Of a stretch of 64,000 nucleotides of DNA, positions 1 through 9,708 are shown piece by piece. The notes below the pieces were generated by a model that was given only the letters and a program-made list of their open reading frames with translations, did not search any database and was not told where the DNA came from. The stretch covers positions 106,266,942 through 106,330,941 of the forward strand of contig CM051455.1 of NCBI GenBank assembly GCA_028274465.1. Direction: 5' to 3'. The position numbers and the translations under genes were made by a program. Position 1 is the stretch's first letter. Each line of letters starts with the position of its first letter. Source of the stretch: Plantago ovata. Taxonomy: Eukaryota; Streptophyta; Magnoliopsida; Lamiales; Plantaginaceae.

Positions 1-219
1 CAAACGAAGGAGGGTTCCCTATAAAAGATAACACTCCCCTATTCTACCCATTTCTCAGGTAAAGTCTTAAGCTATTCACCACTTCCTGAATGGCAGGACG
101 AGGGTGGTCTAGAACAGATGACACTTAAGACAAAAAAGATAAAAAATAGAAAAACACAATTACGAATAATACGAAAAATGGAAAAGACTCAAACTTTGCT
201 AAACTACTATTAGGCTTTA

Positions 220-360
220 TTTTTTGGACCCTTCTTTGCTTTTTTTTGGGGTCTTTTTTTTTTTACTTTTTCCAGATTCTTTTTTTTTTCTTTTTCTCTT
301 TTTTTTTCTTCTGGAATTTTTCTTTCTTTTTTTCGCTTTTTTTTCTAGCCAGCAGTAGCA
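220..360 (-). other. A-rich (minus strand) homopolymer-rich tract in the 3' UTR
   Basis: The plus strand is almost all T with scattered C/G interruptions. The same tract occurs in the same place, as A runs, at about 33209-33356 of the complete family member. It is therefore a conserved part of the element's 3' untranslated region and not a poly(A) tail. Confidence 0.7.
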
Positions 361-400
361 TAACAAAGAGAGAAACAAAAAGACTCACACGACTTCCCCA

Positions 401-534
401 AACCTATTCGAAAGAATAGGTTGGAGTACAAAATTCATGAAAAAGGAAAATAAACTCACGATACGAAAATGAAAAACAGAAACAAGTCTATGATGGTGTA
501 ACCCCCTCCCCAAACCTATTCGGAAGAATAGGTT
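401..534 (-). other. two hairpin plus polypurine modules in the 3' UTR
   Basis: Two perfect inverted repeats lie at 401-422 and 513-534: a 9-bp stem AACCTATTC/GAATAGGTT with a 4-nt loop. On the minus strand each stem is followed at once by TTGGGGA(G)-type purines. A third purine run without a hairpin lies at about 983-996. The same three modules occur at 33020-33050, 33134-33170 and 32515-32530 of the sister element. Confidence 0.75.
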
Positions 535-1185
535 ATAAACAAAGGATCACACAAACTCACACTACCTCCTTCCTAGGCATTTAGCAATCTCAAAGCATGG
601 TGAAGACTTGTTGCCTCTTAGGTACATAATTACTGGGAAAAACAACCATAAGACCCTAACATGCATCATCCTATTATAAAGGCCTTCATGAACCGCAGTA
701 GAGAAAACACCACTAAGTGATGTCGAGACTACCTAGCTCAACTAAGTGCAATACATAAATGAGACAAGCCAAGCGAGAAAAACCTCAAACAAATTCATAG
801 AGATGAAGCATACGATTAATGGCATAGCTAGCTGATCTACCCAATAAAAAAGTTCAAAAAATTCGGCAATAAACTCCATATAAAACATGCAAAACTATCC
901 TAGGAAAGCAGTAAACGTGCAAATGCAAAAATTTCACGAGTTTTCATAAGCAAGATAAGTATAGAGATAACCAGCGATAACCTCCTCCCCAAACCTGAAC
1001 GTCGTCGCTCGTCCCGAACGTCGAAAGTGGATCCAAGGTGAGAGCTAATGCTTGTATAAGTTACCTATAATACTCAATCAAACTGGTGAGATAAAATCTA
1101 AAGCGGTAAAGAAAGCGATAAAAATTCCGGTTGCCTCCCGGATAGCGTCATTGTTTAAAGTCTTTGACTCGACTCCTGTCTGCGC

Positions 1186-3234
1186 CTATCTCTTCTTTTT
1201 GCGGGTACTAGGCTTCCCCTTCATTGATCTCCTCTCCATGCCATGAACCTGTGAATAAGAAAGAATATAGGCTGCAAGACCGCAGTAGTGAGTAGTGAAA
1301 GAAATATCAGGCGGTTCAGGTGGATCAGGTGGATCAGGTAAGGCTTGCAACACGTGTTGCTTGCCATCCACTTTGATGGTGCAAGTTCTTTGGTAGATGT
1401 CCATTACGGAGCGTAGTTTAGTCAAGAACGTTTGCCCTAAGAGTATGACATCCCCCGTCCCAGGTGCAGATGCCGGCATAACTACAAAATTGGTGTATAT
1501 AGATGCTTCACCAATCTTGACCAACACATTTTTCACAACGCCCTCGGGTCTCATAAAGGATCCATCCGCCAGACGCACAATAGCCCTTTGCTCAGATAGT
1601 TTTCCAAGGTTGCTCTTTTCAAACACATTCAAAGGGATTATGTTTGAGTAGGATCCCGTGTCTAGTGTGGCACGGACATCTTCAAGCTCACCAATCCCTA
1701 CCTTAACATCGAAACTTTTAGGGAGTGGTTCGGGATCCTCTTGCTCCTCATCACTTGCGTCAAAACCAAGGTCCTCCTCTTCTTCCTCAGCCTGTAGAAG
1801 TTCTTCCTTCATGCAACACTCGCACCTAACGACCTTCTCAGTGTTGCCTTGTTCCTTACTTGCTCTTCGGTCGATCAACTCTTGCATCTTTTGATGGGCA
1901 AGCCTAGTGCTCTCTTCCAACTTATCAAGCCTTGCCCTAGTCTTCTCAGAATCTTCCTCATACCGTTTGAGAAAACTTTGTGTGTGATCAACCATCTTCT
2001 GCAAGTTCTCCATCAGTAGAGCTGTCTTCGACTTTGGTGGCTCTTTCGGAGCGGGGTTTTCGCAGTGATCATTACCATAGTTCAGCCTGCTACGGTCTTG
2101 GTTAGGTCCATAAGTTTGGTTAGCCGGTGCATATCCTTGATTGTTACGGTATCCTCTTCTCCAGATTCCACCTCGAGGATTCCTACCGTCTTGTCCGTAG
2201 CTAACTTCTTGAGTACCAAACTCCGTAGCAAAGGCTTCTTCTTCGACTCCTCGAGCCCAGTTGCCATCATCGTATGCCAGCTCCGATCTACACATATGAG
2301 CCCCGTGCCCATAGTTCTTGCATATTCGGCATACTTCGTTCGAAACAGTTGTTCCGGTGGCGCTCTTGAGGACTTGCTTCAATTCGTTGGTAAAGCACTC
2401 GAATTGATCCCCATTCCCCCTGTACATAGGGGCTTCTTGAGTCGGTGGAGCTTCGGTTCCACGTCTCCTAACTATTGCTCTTGGGTCTTTGAACTGCGAA
2501 CCCTTAGCAAGCCTTTCGAAAACTGCCCAGACGGCTTCTGCGATTTCCTCCCAAATATTGCCTCGGCATTGGAAATCCACCACTTGTTGGTTCTCGAAGG
2601 TTAGTCCATTGTAGAAGTGTTGGACTAGGTCGGAGAGTTCAAAACCATGGTGAGGGCACTTGTTCGTGAGATCTTGGAACCTTTCGAACGCGGTGTAGAT
2701 GGTCTCATCATAGTCCTGCTTGAATCCAGTGATCTGCGCCTTAAGCGCGGTAGTCAGAGTGTGTGGGAAGTATTTTTCCATGAAAGCTGAAAAAACCTTT
2801 TCCCAATTGTCCAGCAAGCCTGCTTGAAGAGAGCTTAGCCATGACTTGGCTCTGTCGCCAAGTCCCATTGCAAAAACCTTCATCCTTAACTCATCCGTTG
2901 TTATGTCAGCTCCGGGTCGTGGGAGTTGGTTGACGAAATCATCGATATCGTTCAAGTACCCCATCACATCTTCCCTTGATAAGCCATAGAACCTCGGAAG
3001 TTGTTGGAATGCGTGGTTCTGGATTTCCAGATCTCGGGTTGCAGGCGAAAGAACAATCGCCGGTCCCCTCATACGATCCTTGGTGGGTTGTACCCATGCC
3101 TTCAGTGGTCTAGCTTCTGCCATTCCGTCGATTTCCTTGGAAAGGAGTCGCCTTCTTTGGTGGTAGACTCTATCGATCTCAGCAATTGAATCAGGAAGCG
3201 GTATTCCTGCAGAACGTGTATGCGGCATACACAA
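1186..3234 (-). CDS. gag-pro: gag-aspartic protease polyprotein of nonautonomous gypsy element
   Basis: An uninterrupted 682-residue frame. Residues about 60-230 are the retrotransposon gag (capsid) region, with the usual GLGDRAKSWLSSL and TW/F...KYFPHT signatures. Near residue 300 is a CCHC zinc knuckle (CRICKNYGHGAHMC) that would bind genomic RNA. A glutamate/lysine-rich coiled-coil-like stretch follows at about 400-470. Near residue 570 is a retropepsin active site, DTGSYSN, with a later LLGQTF segment typical of the protease C-terminus. The frame then ends where pol would begin. The copy at 58691-60821 is closely similar but has about 20 extra residues near the N-terminus and is frameshifted. 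The first Met (MCMPHTR) is two residues upstream of the Met that matches the start of the other copy. Confidence 0.88.
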   Translation of the reverse strand: MCMPHTRSAGIPLPDSIAEIDRVYHQRRRLLSKEIDGMAEARPLKAWVQPTKDRMRGPAIVLSPATRDLEIQNHAFQQLPRFYGLSREDVMGYLNDIDDFVNQLPRPGADITTDELRMKVFAMGLGDRAKSWLSSLQAGLLDNWEKVFSAFMEKYFPHTLTTALKAQITGFKQDYDETIYTAFERFQDLTNKCPHHGFELSDLVQHFYNGLTFENQQVVDFQCRGNIWEEIAEAVWAVFERLAKGSQFKDPRAIVRRRGTEAPPTQEAPMYRGNGDQFECFTNELKQVLKSATGTTVSNEVCRICKNYGHGAHMCRSELAYDDGNWARGVEEEAFATEFGTQEVSYGQDGRNPRGGIWRRGYRNNQGYAPANQTYGPNQDRSRLNYGNDHCENPAPKEPPKSKTALLMENLQKMVDHTQSFLKRYEEDSEKTRARLDKLEESTRLAHQKMQELIDRRASKEQGNTEKVVRCECCMKEELLQAEEEEEDLGFDASDEEQEDPEPLPKSFDVKVGIGELEDVRATLDTGSYSNIIPLNVFEKSNLGKLSEQRAIVRLADGSFMRPEGVVKNVLVKIGEASIYTNFVVMPASAPGTGDVILLGQTFLTKLRSVMDIYQRTCTIKVDGKQHVLQALPDPPDPPEPPDISFTTHYCGLAAYILSYSQVHGMERRSMKGKPSTRKKKR

Positions 3235-3369
3235 TCTGTGACAGACTAGGTGAAGTAATTAGAAACAAATTGGAAAGCAGAGAAAGATTAAAAAGGAAAA
3301 CTAAAACTAAATGAATCAGGAATCTAAAGCTGTAAATAAAAACAAATTAAATAGAAAAAAGGAGTATAG

Positions 3370-3387
3370 TCCCCGGCAACGGCGCCA
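3370..3387 (-). promoter_or_regulatory. primer-binding site, tRNA-Asp
   Basis: The minus strand reads TGGCGCCGTTGCCGGGGA, the complement of the 3' end of plant tRNA-Asp including CCA. It lies 3 bp inside the 5' LTR. This is where minus-strand DNA synthesis would start. Confidence 0.9.
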
Positions 3388-3390
3388 ATT

Positions 3391-4657
3391 TGATGAACGT
3401 GTCAGATTCAGTCAAATAAATTTGTAATTAGCCAAAGGCAATCCACAACTACAACGAAAACCGTAGTGTAGTAGTAGAATGACTCGAGTGTCGTTCTCTC
3501 AGGACTATAACTAGCTTTATCTATTTAATTAAGTGAATATAAAACAGCAGATAGAAAGCAATAGGGGGTTTTCAAGCAGATAATGGAGGTTGGTGATAGT
3601 ATGGTCCTTCTTAACATAATGGGTCGATAATCATGCATAAATTCCTCGGTGTTGCATAGAGATCTTTGAATGAATCTTGGGTCCTATTGTAAGTATTGTG
3701 CACTACGAAGATAATATGGGTCTGACCTGTCAACAACTAACGTCCTATTGTGTTCCGTAATCATTCAACACTACGAAGATAATTTAGTCTGATTGGCCGA
3801 CAAGTGTCCTAGTGTGCATAATGATCAATACAACATACGAGAATTTTGGTGTTCAACTCATCAACGAAATAAAGCAATGACACGGAGTATAATGCGCGAT
3901 ATAGCCATTAGCATGATTATCTTCCCTCGCTAAGAATTCACATACTACCACCAATGATAAATTTAGCTACTCATAATGTGCATGCAATCAATAGCAATCA
4001 TAGAAGAAAACATATTGAATGAATATAAAATAAGTAGATAAAAGTTGTAAGATACAAAGTTACCGAAGGTTGTCAATCTCCGGATGATTGTGATCCTACG
4101 TGCTCCAATCTGCTATGAAAAAGTATCCCCTAAGCTATGGAACTCCCAGGACAGGCCCCGGGAAGTTCCTACCTAAAACTATAGAGAGAGGTGAGAAAGT
4201 AGGCTTGGAAAGATATGATTTTCGGAGAGAAAACTCGCAACTATATATAGGCCCGAAAAACTTCTGGGGCGGTTCGCCTGAGAGCTGGGGCGGTTCGCCC
4301 CCCAGTATTTCGCGGAATTTCTGCGTTTTTCGACGCGGATTTGGATTTCTTCACCTTTCCGGACTCGGTTTTAGACTTCTAATGGCCTTCTAACCTCCAG
4401 ATTCGACCCCTAGACTCCAAATCCTATCCGGAAACCTTCAGATACTCCAAATAGGCTTCTGGAACACCAATTCCTTGTAGACTTCAATATAATTGCCCGT
4501 AAATCTCCGAATTTCAACGAAAACCTGTAAAATAAAATCTAAAGGGAAACGTGACACTATACTAATAAAATGTACTAAAATATAGCTAAATTAACATAGA
4601 GGATAGCTAAATTAGGTGAAAAAGACTCGAATGAAAGTGTAAAATACACATTCATCA
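3391..4657 (-). repeat. Athila-like LTR (5' LTR of the minus-strand element)
   Basis: A 1267-bp LTR running TGATGAATGTG...TCATCA on the minus strand. The same family recurs at 21190-22355, 29628-30825, 33937-35137, 57291-58545 and 62297-63546. A TATA box (TATATATAG, minus strand) lies at about 4241-4249. A GC-rich palindromic block (GGGGCGGTTCGCC type) lies at 4263-4314, just upstream of it in transcription sense. Confidence 0.9.
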
Positions 4658-4659
4658 AT

Positions 4660-4815
4660 GTTCGACACCATTTTCTTAGAGAACTTGTTGAGGCTCATGT
4701 TTTAGACATTGAACATATAGAAACAACCAACCAACTTGCTGATTTGTTCACGAAGCCTTTGGATACTGAGAGATTTCTAAGTCTTAGGAGGTCTCTTGGT
4801 CTCTGCACTATCTGA
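4660..4815 (+). pseudogene. copia RNase H, C-terminal fragment
   Basis: The frame starting at 4660 encodes about 51 residues ending in a stop at 4813. It contains VRHHFLRELVEAH and the copia signature TTNQLADLFTKPL. This is the last part of the RNase H domain of a copia polyprotein. It begins exactly at the LTR boundary of the minus-strand element, so that insertion cut the gene. Confidence 0.88.
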
Positions 4816-6128
4816 AAAATAGGATTGTCCCAGGGGTTGACTTAACACCACATTCAACGCCCGTAGTCTGCATGTGGTGTGTGTGTCTGCATTTTCAATT
4901 ATGTGTGTATGTGATAGCATTTACTTGCTATGTGTATATTTCGAGTCAGTCTACGTACTATGTTGCAAGTAAGTTTGTTTGTAAGATTTCTTGGAATGCA
5001 TGAGAAAGAGGAACTCTTTAAAAATTACTAGTCCCTGTTGACCCTTGTTTTACTCACTTTTGGAAGCCCTCTCCTGTAATTTGAGCAGCTCAAACTTTTT
5101 TGATTGACAAATATGGTCTTTCATATCTAGGAACCTTGAATTTCCTATGAGCATATCTATGCCTTTTTAACAGGAGAAAGAGCACATTAGGGGCCTTGAA
5201 TTCTCTAATTGTAGTTAAACAAGTGCTGCAAAGACCCGAAAGGCAAGGAAGGTAAAACTTGTCTCCGGTTTTCTGGCAATCTTTGGGTATCAAGTCTATG
5301 AAGGTTTGGAAAGAAACAAATGGAAAAAGCTGCATTAAAAATAATGAACAGCATTTAAAAATATTTTTTGCAAAATCGCCCACATTGCACTGAGATTTAA
5401 ACAAAGACCAGAGAACAACTTGTTTCAAACGTCTTCAAAAATAGAAAAGGGAAAAATACAGGTGAGGCTTTTGACGATTACTGAGTTTCTTGATCGAGTG
5501 TTGACCAGGAGGTTGAACAACACCTTACCCAACAGCTCTGGATTGACTTGCGAAATTATGTGATTTCAATTTTTGTTAATGTGTTTTTTATTTTTGTTTG
5601 AGTCTAGGTAAACTCTCTGAGTTGTGTCTAGGTCGTGGTGTACGTGTAGGTCTTTATTTAGGGGTAGTGCACATATGCATTGGGGATTATCAAGGATCTT
5701 GTTTTATTTTTAGTTAAAGTGACTAATTAAGTTATTTTCTCTATACAAATATCCTCCATTAGTTTAATTCCTAAAGTTTATTTTGCTATCTTGATCGTGA
5801 ATCTTTTATAAAATTGTGTTTCATATTTTTGGTATACCATATATCTTGTGTTTTGGTACTAACCTTTTTACAGATATAAAATTTGGAGCATACCAAACCA
5901 ATTTTTCTGGAGCATCTTGACAGTTATTCTTGTGTTCGCTTGCCTTTACCAAAAGATCCAAACATGCCCTTAACGGTTAGTTTATTATTTTTTAAACAAA
6001 ACCTCTCCACCTTTCCCACAACTCCACAACTCGCTCACTCTCTATGTCTGTTCGCTGCAAACTGAACACTTTCCCCAACCTTGAAACCTCCATAGCCAAA
6101 TTGCACGATTTTTCTTCCCGATTTTCCC
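4816..6128 (+). other. spacer between pol and env-like gene
   Basis: About 1.3 kb without a convincing reading frame. It is T-rich on the plus strand and includes a GT-rich stretch near 4876-4890. It is the expected inter-gene region of a Sirevirus-like element. I see no other feature in it. Confidence 0.5.
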
Positions 6129-7949
6129 ATGGATTCTTCTCCATCATCATCGTCCACTCCCATCTCCATTACCCAAACCACTGCTACGCCGGTTTGGCCG
6201 TCCCACGCTCTCGTTTCTCGAATTGAGCCCTTGGTTGCTCAATCGACAACTATGGTGGATGATACGGCTTCAAAGGCTACCGATTCTTCTCCACGGGTCG
6301 ACATTGACTTGGATATTGCACCTCCAACTGCTTCCAGTCCATCCACGACTAGGGTTCTATAATTTCTTCTCCATCAAAGGTAACTGCTACCTCTTTTATT
6401 GATGTTGACTACTTACCTGAGTCTGATGAACTTTCATATCGTGTGTCTGGAAGTAGTCTTTCTCGTGCTAAGCTTAATCTTTTTCCGGGTTCTAAGTCTA
6501 CTGTTGATACTGTTGTGCATGAGCCTACTACTGTTAGTGATAGTGACTCTGAAGAATTGCTTGTTAATATGCTTAAAAATATTAAGAAGCATTTGGGTAG
6601 TAAAGCTCCAACTGGTGAGCCGTCTGGTTTAGGTGATGAGGAGTTAGGTGATGAGGATTCTGTTAGTGAGGGTGAATCTACTGGAAGTGATGATAGTAGG
6701 GACTCTACTGCTAAGATCACTAGGGATGATGAAGAAGGTGCTAGGCAGGATAGTCTTGATGATTTGATTGATGAGGTTGCTGATGGGGTTGATGAGGAGG
6801 TTGAGGTGAATCCTCCTGTGGCAGAGGCTGGCTATCTGTCTGATTTTAAGCCACCTGCTTGTAAGGTTGAGTTCTATGCTGTAAAACATGAGGCTGATTG
6901 GCCTAAATACGTTAGTCGATTTGTGATCCCAGAACGCGTGCTTGATGAGGCTTCTTTAAAGAAGCACAATATCTTTGGTTTTCTTGAAAATGTCAAGCCG
7001 TTAGGAAGTGTTACTAATGTGCATGGTTTTAGCATTGAGGCTGTGAGACAGTTCTACTGTTCTTTATCAAAGAGCATTTCTAATGAAGACCATCCCAAGT
7101 ATGCACTGGCCTATTTAAGGGAGGCTTTGTATGACTTCACTCCACTAGCTCATTAATGAGTTTCTTGGTGTTCCTGATGTTAAGGATCATGTGGTATTTG
7201 GACATCATATGGATGAGGTTTTCTCCACCATCACTGGTAGACAGGTCACTACTTGGCCAGAGAAGAACAAGCCTGTTGTGTCCAAGTTAACTCCCTTTAT
7301 TACTGTCATGCATGCTGTGGCCATTAAGAATTGGCCTCCTTCCACTAACCGAACGCAGATCTCCAAACCATTGGCTGGCTTTCTGTATAAGCTTAATAAA
7401 GGCTTGCCTATCAATCTGGATCTCCAAATCTTGAGGCATATGGTTGTTGTGAAGACAAAGGGTTCTCTAAATTTTCTCCCTTACCCAAGGCTTATTTGTG
7501 GGATGCTTGCTGCGGATAACTACAAATTTGTGGCAAAGGATCAACTTATGAAGTCTCCAGAGTCCATCAAAATTCTGGATTCTTATCTTACCAAGCCTGG
7601 CAATGATCTTCCTTGTATTCTTGAAGGGGTTCAGGAGGAGGTTCACCCAACACCTTCCCAGCCTACTACTTCTAATGTTCCTGGGTCTTCCACTGCTCGT
7701 CCGGTTTATGTTGATTACGGTACTGTGTATGGTGGTTTGCTCTCTGGCTCCGCAATCACTCAACTGGAGCACTATGATCAGTTGATTGCTATTAAGCAAG
7801 CGGAGTTGGATGCTTTGAAGACTCTCCGACGTGAGTATCTTTTTGCCAACACTACACCTCAATGGGGAGAAGAGCACAGGTGTTCAAGGAAACGAAGAAG
7901 GTATGCTGATCAAGGGGGAGATAGCCCAGAACCGGCCAAGTCCTTTTGA
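6129..7949 (+). pseudogene. env-like gene of Sirevirus-like element (putative plant transposon protein domain)
   Basis: Three consecutive frames make one protein: 6129-6362, then the frame of 6443-7156, then the frame of 7191-7949. The switches lie near 6360 and 7146. The N-terminal third is Ser/Thr- and Asp/Glu-rich and probably disordered. The middle resembles the conserved region found in many plant LTR elements (my assignment: the 'putative plant transposon protein' family), with VRQFYCSL, then INEFLGVP, then ITGRQVTTWP. The C-terminus has a Leu-rich helical stretch (QLEHYDQLIAIKQAELDALK) and a basic tail (RKRRR). I see no clear signal peptide or membrane helix, so 'env-like' refers to position, not shown function. 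The frame breaks indicate a pseudogene. Confidence 0.65.
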
Positions 7950-8190
7950 AGAGATGTGATGAATTCTGGCCTTTTGATTTCTTTTGATTTCTATTCTGAA
8001 AAATCTTTCTATTTGTCAAGGAGAATGTTCCTTGAAGTCTTTTAATTGCTTGTAATATTCTGACAATTAGTTCTAATCCTAAGTATAAGTAGTGTTTTGC
8101 ATGTGTCTTAAGACTTAAGCTATAGTTAGTTGTGCTGCATATATTATGTTTCATTGATCTAACTGTGCAGGTTTAGAGATGCGTAGAATA

Positions 8191-8206
8191 GGAAAAAAGG
8201 GGGAGA
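8191..8206 (+). promoter_or_regulatory. polypurine tract
   Basis: GGAAAAAAGGGGGAGA lies directly before the LTR start at 8208. It would prime plus-strand DNA synthesis. The A-run then G-run form is typical of Sirevirus tracts. Confidence 0.8.
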
Positions 8207-8207
8207 T

Positions 8208-9024
8208 TGTAAGTGTCTCTGTTTCTAGGGTGTTGACATAGGGATTCAGCTATAGGTTTACTCAACCCCTGAGTTATGGAATTAGAGCACTTAGCCGCTT
8301 TTATTTAGTTTTACCTATTCTAACAAAATAACTATTCTATATCTTAGTTGTTTGTCTTGTGCAGGAAGTTGATTTATACATGGGAATTGTCGAATTACAA
8401 GAAGGCTAAAGATGGAAGAAGACTTATTCGAGAAGGACTCATAAAGGAATTCATGTCATAGAAAGAAAAGGAGTCTTTGAAGAGGAAGTCGATTCCTATT
8501 AGAAGATTATTACCATGTCATGTCCAGATTCATTCAAGCGCGTTTCCTGACTAAAGTCGATCAAGGCTTTCCACCTCTATATAAGCAGGAGCATCGACAA
8601 GAGCAAAAATACACCGAATCAAGAGTTTTACAACTGAGAGTTAGTTTATAGTTTTAGTTGTTTGTTTCGTGTCTTTTACACTAGTATATATTCTAGACTT
8701 CTCTAACGGCGTATTGAAGGTAGAATAGAAAGCTTGGTTTCTATATCATCTTATAGGTGACTAGTGTTGTTTTACTAGGATAGATATTGAGAGCATACAA
8801 CGTTGTACGAACAAGATCTTTTCCAGTTGATTTTCTGCCTTGACTGGGCATCAAGCAAGCTTACAAAAGCTGCTTGAAAAGTTTCAAACATAGGTTCTTC
8901 TTTATATCCCCGATGTGCTTTAATTTCTATATATTATCTGTGTTTGTTAATCTGCAGGTTGACGTAGGTGTTCACTGAAACCCCGTAGTAATTTGTATCT
9001 AAAGCAAGTTATACTGATCCTACA
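8208..9024 (+). repeat. 3' LTR of the Sirevirus-like element
   Basis: About 817 bp, starting TGTAAG right after the polypurine tract. It is taken to end at CCTACA, a near-match inverted terminus. A TATA box, TATATAAG, lies at 8578-8585. The 3' boundary is inferred from the inverted ends only, because no second LTR or target duplication is in the window. Confidence 0.6.
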
Positions 9025-9690
9025 TTATTTCAATAGATAAATAGTGAGGTTGGTTTTCCCCTCCCCCAATAACACACACGCCCTTATCTCTCAACTTTAT
9101 GTATTCCACTTTGTACCATTCTGATATTCAACCCCAAATCCAAACGAAACTAATTGAGTTCATCAAGAGAATAATGCAATGGAAATAGATATTACTGAAT
9201 CCTTCTACACAATAAGTACATAAATTAAAATCAGGGTCATAAAGTTCAACATATAAAAGAGGTAATCCACAAACAATGGAGAAACCATTACAAACCGGCA
9301 ATAAAGCTTCACATTAAAAAATCGTATGTGGTTGTAATGCGTCTTCACGGATTCGTGAGTGCGTGTTAGTTTGTGTGGAAGGGAGATCTACTTCTATAAG
9401 CAATGGAATGTTCTTGAACATACTATTTAAGTACGATATGGGATAATCAATCAATCCCACTTCTCCTCAGTTATACCCCTATCTGGAAAGTGTCTATTCA
9501 TTCAACAGTCCCTAATAAGCTAAATGAACTTGATCATAACAGAACTGAAACAACCAAAAGACTAATCCCTTATAATGTTGTAACACATTAACAAACACTA
9601 AAACGGAGTTACGGAGCTGCAGTGCTAACCTCTGTGAGATGAATAAAATCCAACAAATCAAACAACCATATTATAGAATCAAACAATCAA
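9025..9690 (+). other. AT-rich flank, nothing recognised
   Basis: Non-coding sequence between the LTR and the response-regulator-like gene. It may contain the decayed promoter and first exon of that gene. I could not identify either. Confidence 0.4.
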
Positions 9691-9708
9691 AGATATATAC
9701 AAAGAGTT

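Larger units (their letters stand above)
1..4657 (-). mobile_element. Athila-like gag-protease LTR retrotransposon, 3' end off window
   Basis: A minus-strand LTR retrotransposon. Read on the minus strand it has a 5' LTR (4657-3391), a tRNA-Asp primer-binding site (3387-3370), one long gag-protease frame (3234-1186) and a long 3' untranslated region (about 1185-1). The untranslated region matches 32460-33547 of the complete element at 29628-35137, so the missing part should be about 390 bp plus the 3' LTR. No reverse transcriptase, RNase H or integrase is present between gag-protease and the untranslated region, so the element must rely on proteins supplied in trans. It is inserted in the RNase H region of a copia element, whose coding frame resumes at 4660. 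Assignment to the Athila lineage rests on the tRNA-Asp primer site and gag type, not on reverse transcriptase. Confidence 0.85.
4658..9024 (+). mobile_element. 3' half of a Sirevirus-like copia retrotransposon
   Basis: This stretch holds, in order, the C-terminal end of RNase H, a 1.3-kb spacer, a broken env-like gene, a polypurine tract and a 3' LTR. An extra gene between pol and the 3' LTR together with an A-then-G polypurine tract is the hallmark arrangement of Sireviruses. The upstream part (gag, protease, integrase, reverse transcriptase) was displaced by the LTR element at 1-4657 and is off the window. Frameshifts show that it is inactive. Confidence 0.7.

Noticed and set aside
2065..2604. 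A 179-residue plus-strand frame.
   Set aside because: Antisense of the gag coding sequence; the mirror frame appears at 59375-59881 opposite the other gag copy.
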